A DNA stretch of 64,000 bases from the NCBI GenBank assembly GCA_026874595.1, contig CM049309.1, positions 71,966,926 to 72,030,925 on the forward strand, read 5' to 3'. The position numbers were made by a program, and so were the translations under genes. Within the stretch, counting starts at the first letter, position 1; each line of letters begins with the position of its first letter. The stretch comes from Sipunculus nudus (Eukaryota > Annelida > Sipuncula > Golfingiida > Sipunculidae). Shown in pieces: positions 11,193 to 24,800 of this stretch. The notes beneath the pieces were generated by a model. It saw only the letters and a list, made by a program, of their open reading frames with translations. It did no database searches and had not been told where the DNA came from.

Positions 11193-12923
11193 CAAAGAGT
11201 GATCGCTATAGCTCAGATAACTTTCAGTCAGCTGAGGTAAAAAAAGTTTATTGCAATTATTACTAGTATAGTAATGTAACATGTGTACTAGGTAAAAGTA
11301 ATGATGATGGAGAACTAACGTTTAATACTTCATATGACTGCATTTATTTCAATGAAAAGTAATCCTTGGAGTGGCAGTATTACCGATGATTATATATATA
11401 ATAGTGTAGAGCTGGACGATAGACCTTAAACTAAATACCTTTTTTATCACTGGAATGATAATCGTTTATATGGATATATTCAATATTAAATATTATTATA
11501 TCCATATTCATAAAACTATTACAAAATTTGGACCCAGATATTTGCACGATCATTGTGTGCCACACTAACATGCATCTGATTCTCTCCATGCTACAGGTTA
11601 CATTGCCACGATAGTGAAGAAAAAGGTTTGTCTGCATTTAAACACAAGAATCTTACGTAGACATGTTTGTGACATGATTAATTAAGTTTTTAACCAATTC
11701 AATTTGACATCGGATATCTCATGTTCATGTTTTATTTCCTGCATTTTGACGTCCGACATCCATCTGACTAAATCCGTTTTTAGTCCGTACCAAAGTAACA
11801 GTGGTGGCAAAGATAAAAGCTTGTGACATGCTTGCTAGAAACGAATCATTCAATGTTTGATAAGGAAAGGTTCTTCAGGGACATTACCAAGGCAGGAATC
11901 TATCTACGGAAATAACTTTTGTCGCATTTTAGCCGAAACGTCACTGAACAGGGCAGGTTCAAATGGGAACAAAGATTGTAGAATGAAACGAAGCATTCTT
12001 CGTTGACCAGCGTCAGTTACTTTTAAATTTAAATTCACTTTTTCTTTTCCATATATATAACTCTCTCTGTCAGGTCACAATACGCTCGTTGGCATAAATT
12101 TCTTAAATTGCTAGTCAATCAGGGAGACTCACTTTTAAGTATGGCCAATTTCGCCATCAAGATAGCAGGGGCGTATTCCCGGGGGGGGGGGGGGGGGAGA
12201 GTGCAAAAGGGCGCATTCCCCCCCCCCCTTTTTTTTTTTTTATTTGCTAACACTTATGCCAGTCGACTTCTGGCCAGTGTAAAGTTTGTATATTGACTTT
12301 TATTTTATGTTCGAATAGTATACGCACCCATATAAAATATGACGTTTTAAACATATAAGTAAATATACGCATGCCTCTCTATGGATGTGGTAATTCCCAT
12401 GGTAAAATGCAACGATCAGTTGTATTCAAATAACGGGCCGTTTTTGTTTTCCCTATTTGCCGTTTTATCAAGAATTAAGTCTGAAAAATGAAGTTGCACC
12501 AATTGCATTGGTAATATTTCTGTTAATTTAAAAATGATTTAAATCTTCATCTCTATCAGTATCTTCAATTTCGGCTTAAATATCTGACATCAACCAAAAG
12601 CGACTCATTCTGTCAAAATTTGTCGTAGCTGAAGGAGCCAGTGCGGGCTGAATTTTCCGGAGACCTGTGACTGGCTCGAGCGCCGACTTCAGTCACTTCT
12701 CAGTCAGTCAGTCAGTCGACAATCAGAAAATGTGGTTGATTTGTTTCTTTTATTATTTATTTGTTTTTATACTAGTCTCTAATCAATAATTTATTTTTAA
12801 ATGTTCTGATAAGGAAAAATTTTGCGAGAATCTCACGAGGCCATTCCATTTCTTTTAGTCTAAGTGGAATAAACTTTTAACAGGATATGGTGCTTTTTTT
12901 CTAGGCCCTGAAATGTACAGTGG

Positions 12924-12924
<1 letters not shown>

Positions 12925-12984
<60 letters not shown>
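12925..12984. repeat. (TA)n microsatellite
   Basis: Nearly pure TA dinucleotides, with a TTTATA interruption near the end. It makes spurious YIYIYI open frames on both strands. Confidence 0.95.
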
Positions 12985-13394
12985 GAGGCCCTCGTAAAAA
13001 GATGTAAAATCCTTGATACGCTACTGGGTAAAGCCTACGTTGAGTTCCAGCTTTCAATGCAATATGAATATGAAATCCTCCTACATATGAATAACACGCA
13101 TGTGATTTTAAAGTTCTCAACGGGTAGGCATACCGAACATATCGGACTGTCGGAACACGCGGTGAGACCACATTTAATGAAAATAATGTTAGTTATAACA
13201 CCAGAACTTTAATTTTACGGTTCTTGTACTAATCAACTACTCTTGAAATTAGATTAAAATTGTATATCCGCTTATGGGAACTTCGTGATCTTTCACTTTA
13301 ACATAACCTTCACAACTGGAAAAATAATGGAACTATTCATATATTTTTTTCTTCTTTTTTTTTCCTCCAATTTTCTTGTTTGATTTTACAATCA

Positions 13395-13583
13395 CACTGG
13401 ATCCTCTCTTAGTGGGCACCTTCTTAAAGGGGAAACTCTATATAGTTGGCACATTTTGACAGTAAATTTCTTCATCCTCCTTACTATTTATGTTGCGGTC
13501 ATAAACTCCACATAATTGATACCTTTGTAAAGTGGGCAGTTTGACCCAGTCCCAAGGTTGCCCACATTGTAGAAGTTTCACTG
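13395..13583. mobile_element. Right end of a TA-flanked DNA-transposon-like element
   Basis: The sequence ends GTTTCACTG followed by TA at 13584-13585, the reverse of a CAGTGAAAC start typical of Tc1/mariner and pogo relatives. Internal variants of 'AGTGGGCA' and 'TTGCCCAC' recur as subterminal repeats (about 13410, 13531 and 13557). No matching left end was found, so this is a fragment. Confidence 0.35.
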
Positions 13584-15189
13584 TATATACTATATTATAA
13601 TAATTTATGTATATATTTATTTATTTAAAAATATCAGTATGTGACTTTAACATTTAGAACTACACAAATCCAGAACTACAAAAGAATAATTCCATTCACA
13701 ACGCACAATTAGGGGTCACCTGCCCTGACTACACATGATCCATGTAACACGATTTTCAGTACAGGGGTTGGGTCATAAATAATTAGATCTATGATGATGG
13801 AATAGCTTTTTGGTCAGATATTTAAATCCCAGTGCTTTACTCTATCTTACCGTGCATTAGGGCCCCGGTGATTGATCCATTGTTTACTTTCCAATTCAGC
13901 AAAATGACTTTGACGTCTTTTGATTCCATTGATTAGTATTCTATATACAATTTGAATAAAAGTATGAAGTATATAATTAGTGCCTATAACGGAGGATTAG
14001 GTGCTGTCTGGAAACTTCCCTACAATGCATACATACACCTATTGTGTTCTGAGTGGCGGAAGTCACCCCCTTTGAGCATGCAGATAGAGAAGAGATTAAT
14101 CAAAATGATATGCAGGTTTAATAATTTACATGTTTCTTTTATACCTCACATAGGAAGAAATGATCTCTCTCGTTTATTGGTAACAATCTTGGTTATTTTG
14201 TGCAAAATATAAAACTAATATACATACAAAAGAACTGGGTGAACTGACTTGCAAAGTGAAGTCGCCAGAAATCCGTGAAGAGGAACAGGCTATAGGAAGC
14301 ATCGTCCTCGACTTAGTGAATTTAAGAGATGGCATGACGGACCTTGCCAATTTTGACCTAAGTTTTGTTTACTTTTTAATCACCCAACTTACAGTTGAGG
14401 GATGCGCTCCAATGAATTACTAATTGTTTCTTCCTTGTGCTTATTGTTAACCTTTTTTTTCATATGATGTACCTTTTTTGTACTAATTGAATATTATATA
14501 TGCCGGTATTGTTCTCAGAAACAGACGACATGTTATTTGCATTATAATATTAACATCATCAGACAATACCTGGGCTGTTAATCACTGTACTGTAAAATGT
14601 TCAGTAAAACGCCACAGGGATACGGGAATGTACTTCAGCTTTCCACTTTTCATGCTATGTCTGATTCCAGACCTATTGTACCCAATGCAGTTTACTTTTC
14701 TGCCGTAAGCGATTCATTATATTTTATACCGTGCAGGTCCCAATAGAACCCTGCCGGCCCATCATGCAGTCTCCGTTCCAGCCATTAAAATCAGACAACA
14801 TGCATAATTAATATTTCTGATCTATCACAGAGTGGTCTCAGGTGTTTTATGTCGTGAGAAACATAAAAGAACGTGGACTATGTTTAGAAAATGGTGCTCC
14901 ATGTTTGGAGCAGGTGGACTGTTATTTAGGAAAGAAATCGATACAGTAAACAGATTGAAACGAAACTCGCACAGAATCACGTGATTCCATTTCCGATTTC
15001 TTCTTCTGATATACATTTCATCTATCCTAATACACGATCTAATAATAAACTAAAAGCTTATCGTGACACTAGTCATACACAGAACTGCATTGCAATGGTC
15101 AACCAATCTGTTCCATCGATATCGCTGTAAACAGCCGATTATTTTTATCACGCTTCTAAGATTGCACAACCTAACCGTGAAACCTGCGT

Positions 15190-15332
15190 AATAAGAGCAC
15201 CCTTAGGACTGGCCAAAAGTGGTCTTCACAGTAGGTCATTTTAGACAGGCCAGTTATATCCTGTATTGATGCGTTCGGTCCACTCAACAGTGGTATTGTC
15301 AGACAGGTGGTCCTATAAGACAGGTTTCACTG
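15190..15332. mobile_element. Second right-end fragment of the CAGTGAAAC type
   Basis: It ends GGTTTCACTG followed by TA (15333-15334). It carries repeated AGACAGG and 'GTGGTC(C/T)T' motifs, like subterminal repeats of pogo-like elements. The left end is not recognised. Confidence 0.35.
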
Positions 15333-18300
15333 TATATGAATGTACTAACCAAAGTGTGAATCCAATCTTTATAGGAACCGCCGTCATGCATTTCCTACCG
15401 TACCGCACGACTTGTCCAACGATCACATACCTCGTGTGAGACATGCTTGTATGCAGTTAGCATTTAAAGAAACATGTAGTGGATTTACCAACGTGCTGAG
15501 GTATAAGGGATTCCTTTTCGAACACAGCAGTTGTTGTTGGAAATTACACTAACATATCTAATGGCTGGTCTTGTAGATTTTAAGTGCCAGCATACTTGTA
15601 GGCCCTGAGGCTTTGTAAAAAATGATGAAAATAGTTGCATCCCTACAGGTTCTGTGCATTAGAGGGATTACCACTCTGACAATCGATGGACACTCTTTAT
15701 GTTAGAGGAGCATAATGCCGCTATATTTCACCAGGAAAATAAAAAATCTAACCCGTGTTGTGTTTTCTTACATGATTATTAGTGGTGGCGTAACCGTTGT
15801 GTCAAAGAGTTTAATAATTGGCGCCATCTGCTGACCGATTTAGAAACTGTTTATTTTTAAATAAAATCTATTCAAATATTCGCTTCTCTAATTCAATCCC
15901 CCCCCCCCCCAAAAAAAAAGAAATATAATAAATTATCTTACTTTTAAAGCGGAGTTTTCTGAATGATAATACCCCCACAACCATCAATATTGTATCATCT
16001 GCTGTGTCCAGTTCCTATTTGAATAGGCTCACATTCACCGTAATGACCGACACAGACTTTGTTGAACCATCTTTTAAAAAATTACTTAAATAGATGACTT
16101 ATTTTATACCATTGAAAAGTATTAACGTTTCAAATTGATTTTTTTAAAGAACTTAAGTTAGTTATCTAAAGTTAAAATTCACTGTAAATTTTCGATGCCG
16201 ATACAATTTCATTGAGAGGGTCGTATGAGGTTGAGGCAAGGGAGCAAAAAAAGAAAAAAAGAAAGATAGGAAAAAATTAAGAGAGCTGAAGGGGTTGGGG
16301 GAGTTGCCCCTTATACAAGTTTCCACTGTGTCCCCTTCTAGATCCGTCTATGGGCTTGGCTTTCAACCTTTTGACCTATTACCCTTTTGACCTGATTTTA
16401 TGCTGGTCGAGGAACGCTTAATTAAACGTTTGCGCAGTTCTAAAATGTCCAAAGATTATGCCCTGAATCCCAGTTCACTACAGTTTGTCGAGATATGCTT
16501 AATTTCATTCGGTACCGTGAAACTTCGGTACCACTGAGAAACTGTATTTGCTCCATCCGATGACTTTTCAGTTTTCATTACGGGATATACCCCAGCGACA
16601 TCGCTCTCTTGTTTATCAACTAAACTTTACAGATATTGTGACGGGTAGATATATAGTGATATTAATTACGATTGACATAAAGGGTGAAATATGGCGGCAC
16701 CTGTTGACCGAATAGGAAAATATCTATTTTCAATGTAAAGTATATAACCAAGTATACCCTCTCCTAATTCACTCCCAAAAGATAGTTAAAACATAATAAG
16801 TTGAGGGCTAATGCATAATTCCCAAACAGTTATTACATTGTGTGTGTGTATATATATATATGCTGTGCCGAAATTGTACTTTCATAAGCAGGTTTATATC
16901 AGGACAGAGACTTGCTTGGGTAAACATGGGTTCTGACCCCGATCAATGGTCCCGTCCATACCATACTTGTTATCCGGTCTTAAGTCTCAGAACTGTAAAT
17001 TTGCAGGAGTCTGTTAAAATATTATGTCAGTTTTACCTTAATATTTCCTACGCTATTGTAATGTGGGATTTTCCCAAACTGTTTGAATTTAAAAAAAATA
17101 AAAACAATTATACTAGATTTATCTAACTGAACTACAAATTGATGATTCTCAGGCATTTATGGTTCGAAACCTTCCATTTTTACCGAATTAATTTGCAAAC
17201 TTATGTTCTATAATGCGTGTTTTTTTTTATCCGTTGTTGACTCGTAATTACTCGATGGTATATGTACCAATTCCATTAAATTTTCTTATGGTGTAACATG
17301 TGGAATTGTGAAATATCAAAGAAATCAAATGCATATTATCCCAGTGTCCACGAATTCAAATTAATACGAAAAAAATGCAATATCAGAGAACAACTTACTT
17401 ATTACATCCTGTGCTCATTGTGCCCTCTATCCCCCTCTGCAACTAAACGCAGACGTGTTTTTAATGTAGATTTCTTTCAATTAAATGTCCTTCCGCGACG
17501 CAAGTATCCTTTCTTTTAACTTCTGTACAGTAAATTTCCCCCAAGAGTGCCTTTACATCTAGGTCTAAAGAACGCATTATAAGGCCACATGAGGATGTAT
17601 ATATTTTCTTCAATCCTGGCAACGCCTCATTGCCTATAGATACACTGTCAATTGTTATAAACCAGACAAATCGTTTGCATTTTTATGTCCTTTCTAACAA
17701 CACCAACCATGAACGAGAAAACTTCCGCTCTAACTCAGCATATTGGTAAATCCGTCCGCATGTTTGTTGAATTTCTGATCGCATGAATTCGAGCATGGCT
17801 CGCACGGGTTACCATAGAGATAGGGTTTTTTAGTTTCGGTTGTGAGTTCACCTGTATTCTCTTGCATTAATGCATCATTCGTAGCAATTCGTAGCATAAT
17901 GTTAAGATTATGGGCTGTTTACAACAATATGCAATGCAACATGATGGGAGACAACTGCGAAACATTCCTCGATATTGCTTGTATCACGGCTCAAGTAGGC
18001 TTACCAGCCCAATTATCATTGCCTACTGATAGTCGGGTTGTCACGGCTAGGCTTTGAGGAGGCACTCATCCTTCTTGATAAACTCTCGTGTAGCTCCCTC
18101 CAAATATTCCTGTTACCTTACTGGTATGAGAAGGGCCCCCTCTTGTTGAAAAAAAAATTATAATATCTTGTATAAAGTCTCGTACAGTCCTGAAGCAAAT
18201 TATCATCTATTGTGCAGTTTCATGTACTTTAAACTATAAATTTTGGCTCTCTGTATGTCTATGAAATGAATGTTTGTCTTTCCTGCCCAGGAAACTCCGG

Positions 18301-18430
18301 CTAAAATGATCACTTAAGAAAGGGAAGTCTCATGATATAGGTGAGATGATTGAATTTCATATTTTTTTTACCATAGCCCCGATCGACTTCCCTATTGTGG
18401 TGAAGTCCTTCTCGTTCGTAAAAAAGAGAA

Positions 18431-18850
18431 TGCAGCTTTCCCAAATTCACAGGGATGATTGGTACCTATGAGTGCTCCAGACCTATTGAATTACAGACCT
18501 GTCCGAATTCCCATATGGCTGCCAAAGCCCGATCCCTGATTTTCTTTTGCGCGCCGAAACTCACGAACAATCTCCTGCAGCTTTCCCAAATCACAGGAGT
18601 GATTGGTACCTATGAGGGCTACAGACCTATTGAATTACACACCTGTTGGAATTCCAATATGGTCGGCACAGCCCAATCACTGTTTTTCTTTTGCGTGCGA
18701 TAACTCACAAACAACCGACTACAGCATTCCCAAATTCACAGGGATGATTGGTAATAATGAGGGCTCCAGACCTATTGGATTACAGACTTGCTCAAAATCA
18801 AATATGGACAACAGACTACATTCGGTGATTTTCTATTGCACACATTATTT
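18431..18850. repeat. 145-bp tandem repeat, about 2.9 copies
   Basis: Units begin at about 18431, 18576 and 18720 with (T/A)GCA(G/T)(C/-)TTCCCAAA, then CACAGG, GATTGGTA, ATGAG, CCTATTG(A/G)ATTACA, CC(A/C)ATATGG or AAATATGG, and TTTTCTTTTGC. Short open frames over it repeat the peptide IGTYE..RPIEL, but the unit is not a multiple of three in every copy and the frame changes, so it is treated as non-coding satellite. Confidence 0.8.
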
Positions 18851-21800
18851 CAGACATATCTTCATTGATATCATTTGATCCATTTTGATTTTTCACTAAT
18901 GCACATCGATAAAAACCTGTTTCTGTTTGTCATACTTTTTCAAATTTAACTTAATTTTTACCCACATGTAAACTAATCTAGCACTACCAGAAATGCGGGG
19001 CCCTCTGGGGACCATTGTCCGACCACATCAAGTTTCCATTTGTAAAAATTAGGCCCATTAATCTGTTATCCTTTATTATCATTTTCATTCACCACCGTCT
19101 ACCACACCAGCCCTTTTTTACTGAAAAAGTTCAAAATGATGGCCCTATCACTCGCGCTCAAAAGCACAAAAAATCCTTCCAAACTGAAACTTTGGACTGA
19201 ACTAAAATGCAAATGGCAAACTAAATGCAAATGCAAATGGCAATGAGAAAAAAAATAAGGAAACTTGTCACCTAGGTTATTATTAGACTGAAGCTGATCT
19301 ACAGATGCCAACACACCTGGGGACAGACATAGTAGTGCCATGCATGTGTCATTTCACATAGCTTTACTCTTATCTTGCATTTTTTCGTATGCACTTATAA
19401 ATTTGGGATACCTACATATATGTTTTCGATTTCTTTGTTATATTTAATGGTTTGCAGATAATATCTAAAATGTTTGATGGAATTGGTACATATACCACCG
19501 GAATATACTGAGTCAAAAGGTGGGGCTTTTTTTTATCACCCAATCGATATATACATGCTTATTTTCAAGGTGCACGATGTAAAAGTCAAGCTTAATGAAC
19601 CCTCTGAAACGCAATGCTCTTCTTTATCAAATATGTTCCCTGCTTTCTAATAGTTCAGACGCTATAGGGCATTCATATCACTATTACAGGATATAGAAAC
19701 TATTAACAATGTAACAATAGAAGACCCATTATCCATTTTACTAAGGTATGGTGCACCTGTATGGTAAAGTCCTGTCAATCATTATCCCCATACATAATTT
19801 ACACCACGGCAGCCGTCACAGACTAACACTCCCAGTTCACACAGACCTACAGATATTCTTATATTTCATCATATATAAGGCCGCACACACAAAAATGATT
19901 GTTTTATGAAATCATTTTTTATGGAATTTTAATTTTCAGCGATATAGTCAAGTCCATACTGCCCGAGTCCGAGTGCAAGCCCGAGTCCAAACGTCCAGTA
20001 AAAGTCCAATTCCCATTCCAAAATTTCTTAATTCCATATACCACTGTAAAACTGTAATTTTAGATCACCAGGGGTATTTTCATTATGTTAGTTTACACAT
20101 GCTTATTACTTTAATAATGCAATGCAGTTAACTCCCAATTGAGATACTGCATTTGGTGTATATTCTTAACTTTTTTGTAGCAGTCTGTTATATCAGTTCG
20201 CACATATCTCATACAGGTTTTCCAATCTGAATGTCAGTTTTTAATTTCTACTGGACTCGAGATGAACTCGAGATGGAGTAATTAGCTCCGAGTACAAGTC
20301 CAAGTCCAGGTCCAACAAGTCCAAGTCCGTGTCCCTGAAAAACTGGTAATTTTGCTTAGTTTTGGTCTCACCTAGATTCCTCAGTTATTATCGACCTTTG
20401 TGTTTTTCATATGTTGTTCAATGAACTGAAACCTTTTCCTTGTTCAATTTTCAGCAATTTTGTAACACAAATTGTCTTGAATGTTGATTTTACAAAACAG
20501 GCAAAATATCCCCCTGTCCGTTGTCTATTTTTTGGTTTGGCCTAACGGCACAGGCCCGTGTACTTTGCAAATGTAATGGAAACATTATTGGTCTGATCAA
20601 TGCAACTGTCTCATCCAGGAAACCACACACTATTGCGACATAATGTGTTCTCGTTGACTTTGGTGGGTGGGTTTGTTTAGGACAGTAAGGTGATATAACC
20701 ATGTTAAGTGTTTAAAGTGTCGCGTTAATGTATGTGCTGAGTGGCCTGCAGTCTAGGGACCAATCTAGGAGAATTCTAAATGAAAAATGAAATGCAAAAT
20801 TACATGTACCCCCCCCCCCCTCCAGCAACAAAAATAATGTGCGTGCAATGGTGAAAATAATGTTTACCAATTCAAGGACAAGGACGAAAACACAATAACA
20901 TTAATTCCAAAACTGTTGCAAACTTATTTAAGGATGAAATCCACAAACAATTTTCTTATCAATGCTAAAATCTCCGCAATAACAAGAAATCTGCATTCGG
21001 ATGAATACAAGGCTCCGCTAAGTGGTGCGTCCCTATTGCGGGTTGCTCGCAAGCTGGTGATCAACCGGTGCTGGTTATTGACAGACAACGCCTTTTGCGT
21101 ATACTTTATGGTAATATAGCAATGTACATGACCTAACCTAACCCTCAATGCAAAGTCAAGACAAAATGAAAACAGCAAACATGTTGCAGAATTTTAACAT
21201 TCCCCTAAATTATTTACAGTTCATGGATTTATAGCTCTTTACTGTGAAATTCAGATAATTTGCAACTCTAAGTCATTCGTGCGACGTGAGTCTGTTAGTG
21301 TTGTTTGTCTGCTTATCTGAGATTGCTATAGTACCATTTATTTTTATTAGTTTCAGAAGTATTAGTATAGAACTTGTTTTTATTATTATTATTTTTATTT
21401 CTTTGCTTGGGTTAAAGAATCAGGATTCCTTAATTCCTTATCCGGTTCTGCTGAAAGATTTCATACAGTTAGTGTGGATTGGTTTCACCTAATCCTCAGA
21501 CCGGATTCCCGACAATCAGATCTGGTAACTATAAATACGCATCTGCAAAGAAATCCTTCTTGCTTTAGACGTTTGGAAAACCTATTTCAGTCATATTTTC
21601 TTACTTGTTTTGACTCATCAAGATAAAATTGACACTAATCCAAGTCGTGGTTATGTTCTCAATAAATCTAGTTGTGGACCTTTTATAAATTTACCAAGCT
21701 GGTTATATTGAACTGAAACATAATCATTTATTGAAGCAATCTTGCGGATAAAGACCAGTGGTGCGAGATATTTATGATGGTGGACTATGAATGTGGTCAC

Positions 21801-22194
21801 ATAACATGTACTACTACTACATCAGATCAGACCAGATCGACACTGTATCGCATAGATTGCATGTGTCAGTGTTTGTGTCCAGTACAACATTTATTTCTAG
21901 GTATGTGTATTCTCAACGTGTATTCTAACAGGAACCCTCAGGGAAATATCAGCCATAGTGTCATTGCAACCTCAAATGCCATCCATTATAGAAAACTTTA
22001 GAACTGAGTGCTTGAAATTGATTATTAACCATTGACAAAATCTCCTTACAGATGATGTTCCAACAAAAGAAAAAAGTACATTTAATAACATAGTCAAAGC
22101 TTTTGTCTTTACAAAAAGTATTTTTGCCGCTTGAGATAATAAGAATTACGACGGTGGAAGATGGCAGCCCGAAATGAAAATGAGGCAGGTCAGT

Positions 22195-22195
<1 letters not shown>
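18851..22195. other. Intergenic; GTCC-rich repeat near 19.95-20.34 kb
   Basis: No gene is recognisable. Two blocks of repeated (A/C)(A/G)AGTCC words lie at 19950-20015 and 20295-20335, about 330 bp apart in the same orientation, suggesting a degenerate mobile element. A C12 tract is at 20809-20820. Confidence 0.35.
19950..20340. repeat. GAGTCC/AAGTCC word-repeat blocks
   Basis: Many near-hexamers ending in GTCC are clustered at both ends of this segment, with CTCGAGATG repeated between them (about 20257 and 20268). The class is unknown. Confidence 0.4.
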
Positions 22196-22277
<82 letters not shown>

Positions 22278-22341
22278 TTATATATTTATTTATTTATATA
22301 TATATATTTATTTATTTATATATTTATTTATTTATATATAA
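22196..22341. repeat. (TA)n and (TTTA)n microsatellite
   Basis: About 38 TA units followed by alternating TATATA and TTTATTTA blocks. It is one of the longest simple tracts in the window. Confidence 0.95.
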
Positions 22342-23285
22342 ATTAGCTTTTTGCGTCACATCAGACTACCCTTTCTTTCGATGGGGTCGGAATAACAAAA
22401 GATTACTCACATCAAAACTGCAAAACTCCAGAGGATGATATTTTGTTAATCATAAACCAGGCGTATTGAAAAAAATATATACCAGAGAATCGTGGGCTGC
22501 TGACCTAAAACGTTCAGTCCCGATACATCAGTTACGTACACAACTAAAACTATGCTTCAACTTATTCTTTTTTTATCATAAGTCGACATGAAATGTTTAA
22601 ATTTTGTACAAATAATATAGTTTATAGTTTAAATATTATACTTCATTTCGATATGTGATTGCTATAACAGCCCCACCGCTGCCAAGCGAGGATCATTTTA
22701 AACACCTATCGGGCATTGTGTTATTACAAAAGAGCTTTTCAGAAAGCCGGTAAAATAAATGCCGCAGGGCTGTTGAATAGGACTGAATAGTAGGATACAG
22801 TTTCATTATTCCCATGTGAAAACTTAACTTGTGCACTCGAGTTTGGTGACGGGCTCTGTAATTAATGCTGTTTGAACTGGTATAGATTGGTTCTATATGC
22901 AGGTGTGTGGTATAATTGAGAGTATTGGTACCAGTCCAGCGCGGAGGATTGATCTACCGAGGGAAACACGCAATGTTAAAATGGACCACTGCGCAAACAG
23001 TGGAGTGCTCCTTTGCTCACAGGCACCGTCCTGTCGCAGATATACCGTTGGTCCACAGAGTACTGGTAAATGGTAGATAAACAAACCCTCTGCAGTACCA
23101 GCATCAGTATACAGAGTGTATGGTAACGAGGACATGGGGTACAAAATGAGCTATGACTTATCTGTCGAGCAGTGGCAGTATTTTGCCAACGGATTTATAG
23201 TTAAAGATAAGAACAAAGTAATTATTATTTAAAGAATGTCTGTATTACAAAATGGTAAGTGTTCAGTACACGATTTAGATTAGTG

Positions 23286-23287
<2 letters not shown>

Positions 23288-23335
<48 letters not shown>
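23288..23335. repeat. (TA)n microsatellite
   Basis: A pure TA tract flanked by GGAA and TTCC, so the flanks extend the palindrome. Confidence 0.95.
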
Positions 23336-23337
<2 letters not shown>

Positions 23338-24427
23338 CGGGCACTGTGTTTATTATTTATATAGGTCGACAATCGTTCAGTTTAATTGTCGGGTGGGAAT
23401 TACCTCCAGGACCTTTATATGTAAATATGAATAAGTTCATCCTACTCCAACGGTTAACCATCATTATCAGGGAACAAAGACAGCTATCAATAAATACCCA
23501 TTCACTATCTTTATTGTGTATTACACTGCGCAAATGCCAAGGGCGCTTTCCCGGGGAACTATTTAGCTTGAAATGTCAGCTTCGCTCGTCTTAAATAATA
23601 TGGTATCTATACCATTTCTTCCCTTTAATTGCCTGTTGATCCTATATACATATACATATTAAAACAAAAATATCCATTTTAAAACAATTATTACCGAAAA
23701 GCAATTGAACACCGGGTAAATAATTCTATCTCTGGTTTTGTTTCATGATAACCTTAATTGGTTCAATCTGTCAAATATCCAAAAAGATAAGACATTGAAT
23801 TTTTATAATATGTTCAATATTGCAAGGGAAATAACCATATTCAAAATTCAGAGTTTAGAGACATTGCATATTTGTGTTTTTGAGGTCCCCGTGATCGGTT
23901 ATTTGGGACATAAAATACCGATTATTAATTTTAAGTAAAGAGGTCAAGAGATGAAGGAAAAAATAAACTTCAGTTCTTTATACTGTGCTGATGAACAAGT
24001 TTAATCTGCTTTCAGTTGAGCCTTTTGTCTACGTCAGTTTTCTTTGTTATGATATCACCACAACAGAACACATAAGCACTTGGGGATGATTCCAGAACAC
24101 TTGATCCTGCCAGCGGCTTTGATTTATCTGCAAGGGTGGAGAATGACTCGCAGGCGTGGCAGGGTAATCAAAGTTGAGAAAAAATATATCAATTTGGAAA
24201 TATCAAAATTCCCAGTTTTATATAAATGCTATAAAGAAGGGGGATATATACCCCCATCCCCCATGTGTCTGGGGATTCTGGGGCGACGTGTGGTTTAAGC
24301 ACACACAACCATGACGTTAAGGATAAAAAGAAATGTAGTCTGTAATTCCACTCTCAGTTATCCCAGATGTGATGAATGATAGTTGTATCCCACACTCGAC
24401 CCTTGCATGAGCTAATCTTTTAACATC

Positions 24428-24606
24428 CTAGAGCACAGGACTCAAAGCCGGGAGGTCGTGAGGTCGAATCTCAGCCGAGGCGGTGAGAATTTTCACGGTC
24501 GGCCCTGACCCAGGTTGAGCACTCTGCAGGTTTAATGGAAAGGCCGCACCCAACGGCGTTGTTTCACTCATAAACGTGTGTTTCCTCGGAGGTATGACCC
24601 AGCAAA
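24428..24606 (+). mobile_element. tRNA-derived SINE, copy 2 (5'-truncated)
   Basis: This matches 7335-7515 closely: AGAGC(A/G)CAGGACTCAAAGCCGGG, TCTCAGCCGAGGCGGTGAG, TTTTCACGGTCGGCCC, GAGC(A/G)CTCTGCAGG, TTTAATG or CTTAATG, and TATGACCCAGCAA at the end. The first ~25 bases including box A are missing and box B has lost a base, so it cannot be transcribed from its own promoter. Confidence 0.75.
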
Positions 24607-24666
24607 GGACGCGATTACACACCCAGGGCCCGTAGGTGCAGTAGTCACAGGGTCTGATTAACAACA

Positions 24667-24800
24667 GGATATAAAATCAGAGGAAGCGTGTGATAATGAC
24701 CTGTCACGTATAGTTCGAAACCGGAATGGAATTCTGCAGCTGTACATATATACTTAGATTTAAGCTAGCATTAAAAAATGGAAGCGGTTACCTCAAACAA
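24667..24800. repeat. Dispersed ~130-bp repeat, copy 1
   Basis: It shares with 48696-48816 a run of blocks: GCGTGTGATA, TGTCACGTATA, GAAACCGGAATGG, AATTCTGCAG, GCTAGCATTAAAAAATGG and TTACCTC. No terminal repeats were seen. Confidence 0.7.

Larger units (their letters stand above)
9366..11240. mobile_element. Pearl-like (Helentron-type, non-autonomous) element
   Basis: The layout is seen directly. A left region begins near CTCAGCTGA (9366-9374). Five core repeats of about 145 bp follow, with anchors at about 9707, 9851, 9995, 10141 and 10285. Next come two diverged ~440-bp direct repeats, both starting GCCACCAGT (about 10475 and 10910). An ACGG-type microsatellite lies at 11165-11192, and a right end contains TCAGCTGAG (11228-11236), the exact inverse of the left motif. 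Core repeats followed by an ACGG microsatellite are the hallmark of the 'pearl' elements described from bivalves, later linked to Helentrons. That assignment rests on recalled family architecture. No replicase or helicase ORF is present. The ends are approximate. Confidence 0.65.
11241..18430. other. Intergenic, no gene seen; scattered transposon ends
   Basis: No coding region is convincing. Landmarks are a G17 tract (12181-12197) with C11/T13 (12218-12241), a (TA)n tract (12925-12984), transposon-like right ends at 13583 and 15332, and a C13 tract (15898-15910). A weak pair of related segments also lies here: GGCGCCATCTGCTGACCGA near 15821 and GGCGGCACCTGTTGACCGA near 16693. The remainder looks like old, decayed repeat and unique AT-rich DNA. 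Confidence 0.4.

Noticed and set aside
21121-21145. Telomere-like CCTAACCTAACCC
   Set aside because: Only about two units, no array, and an interior position.
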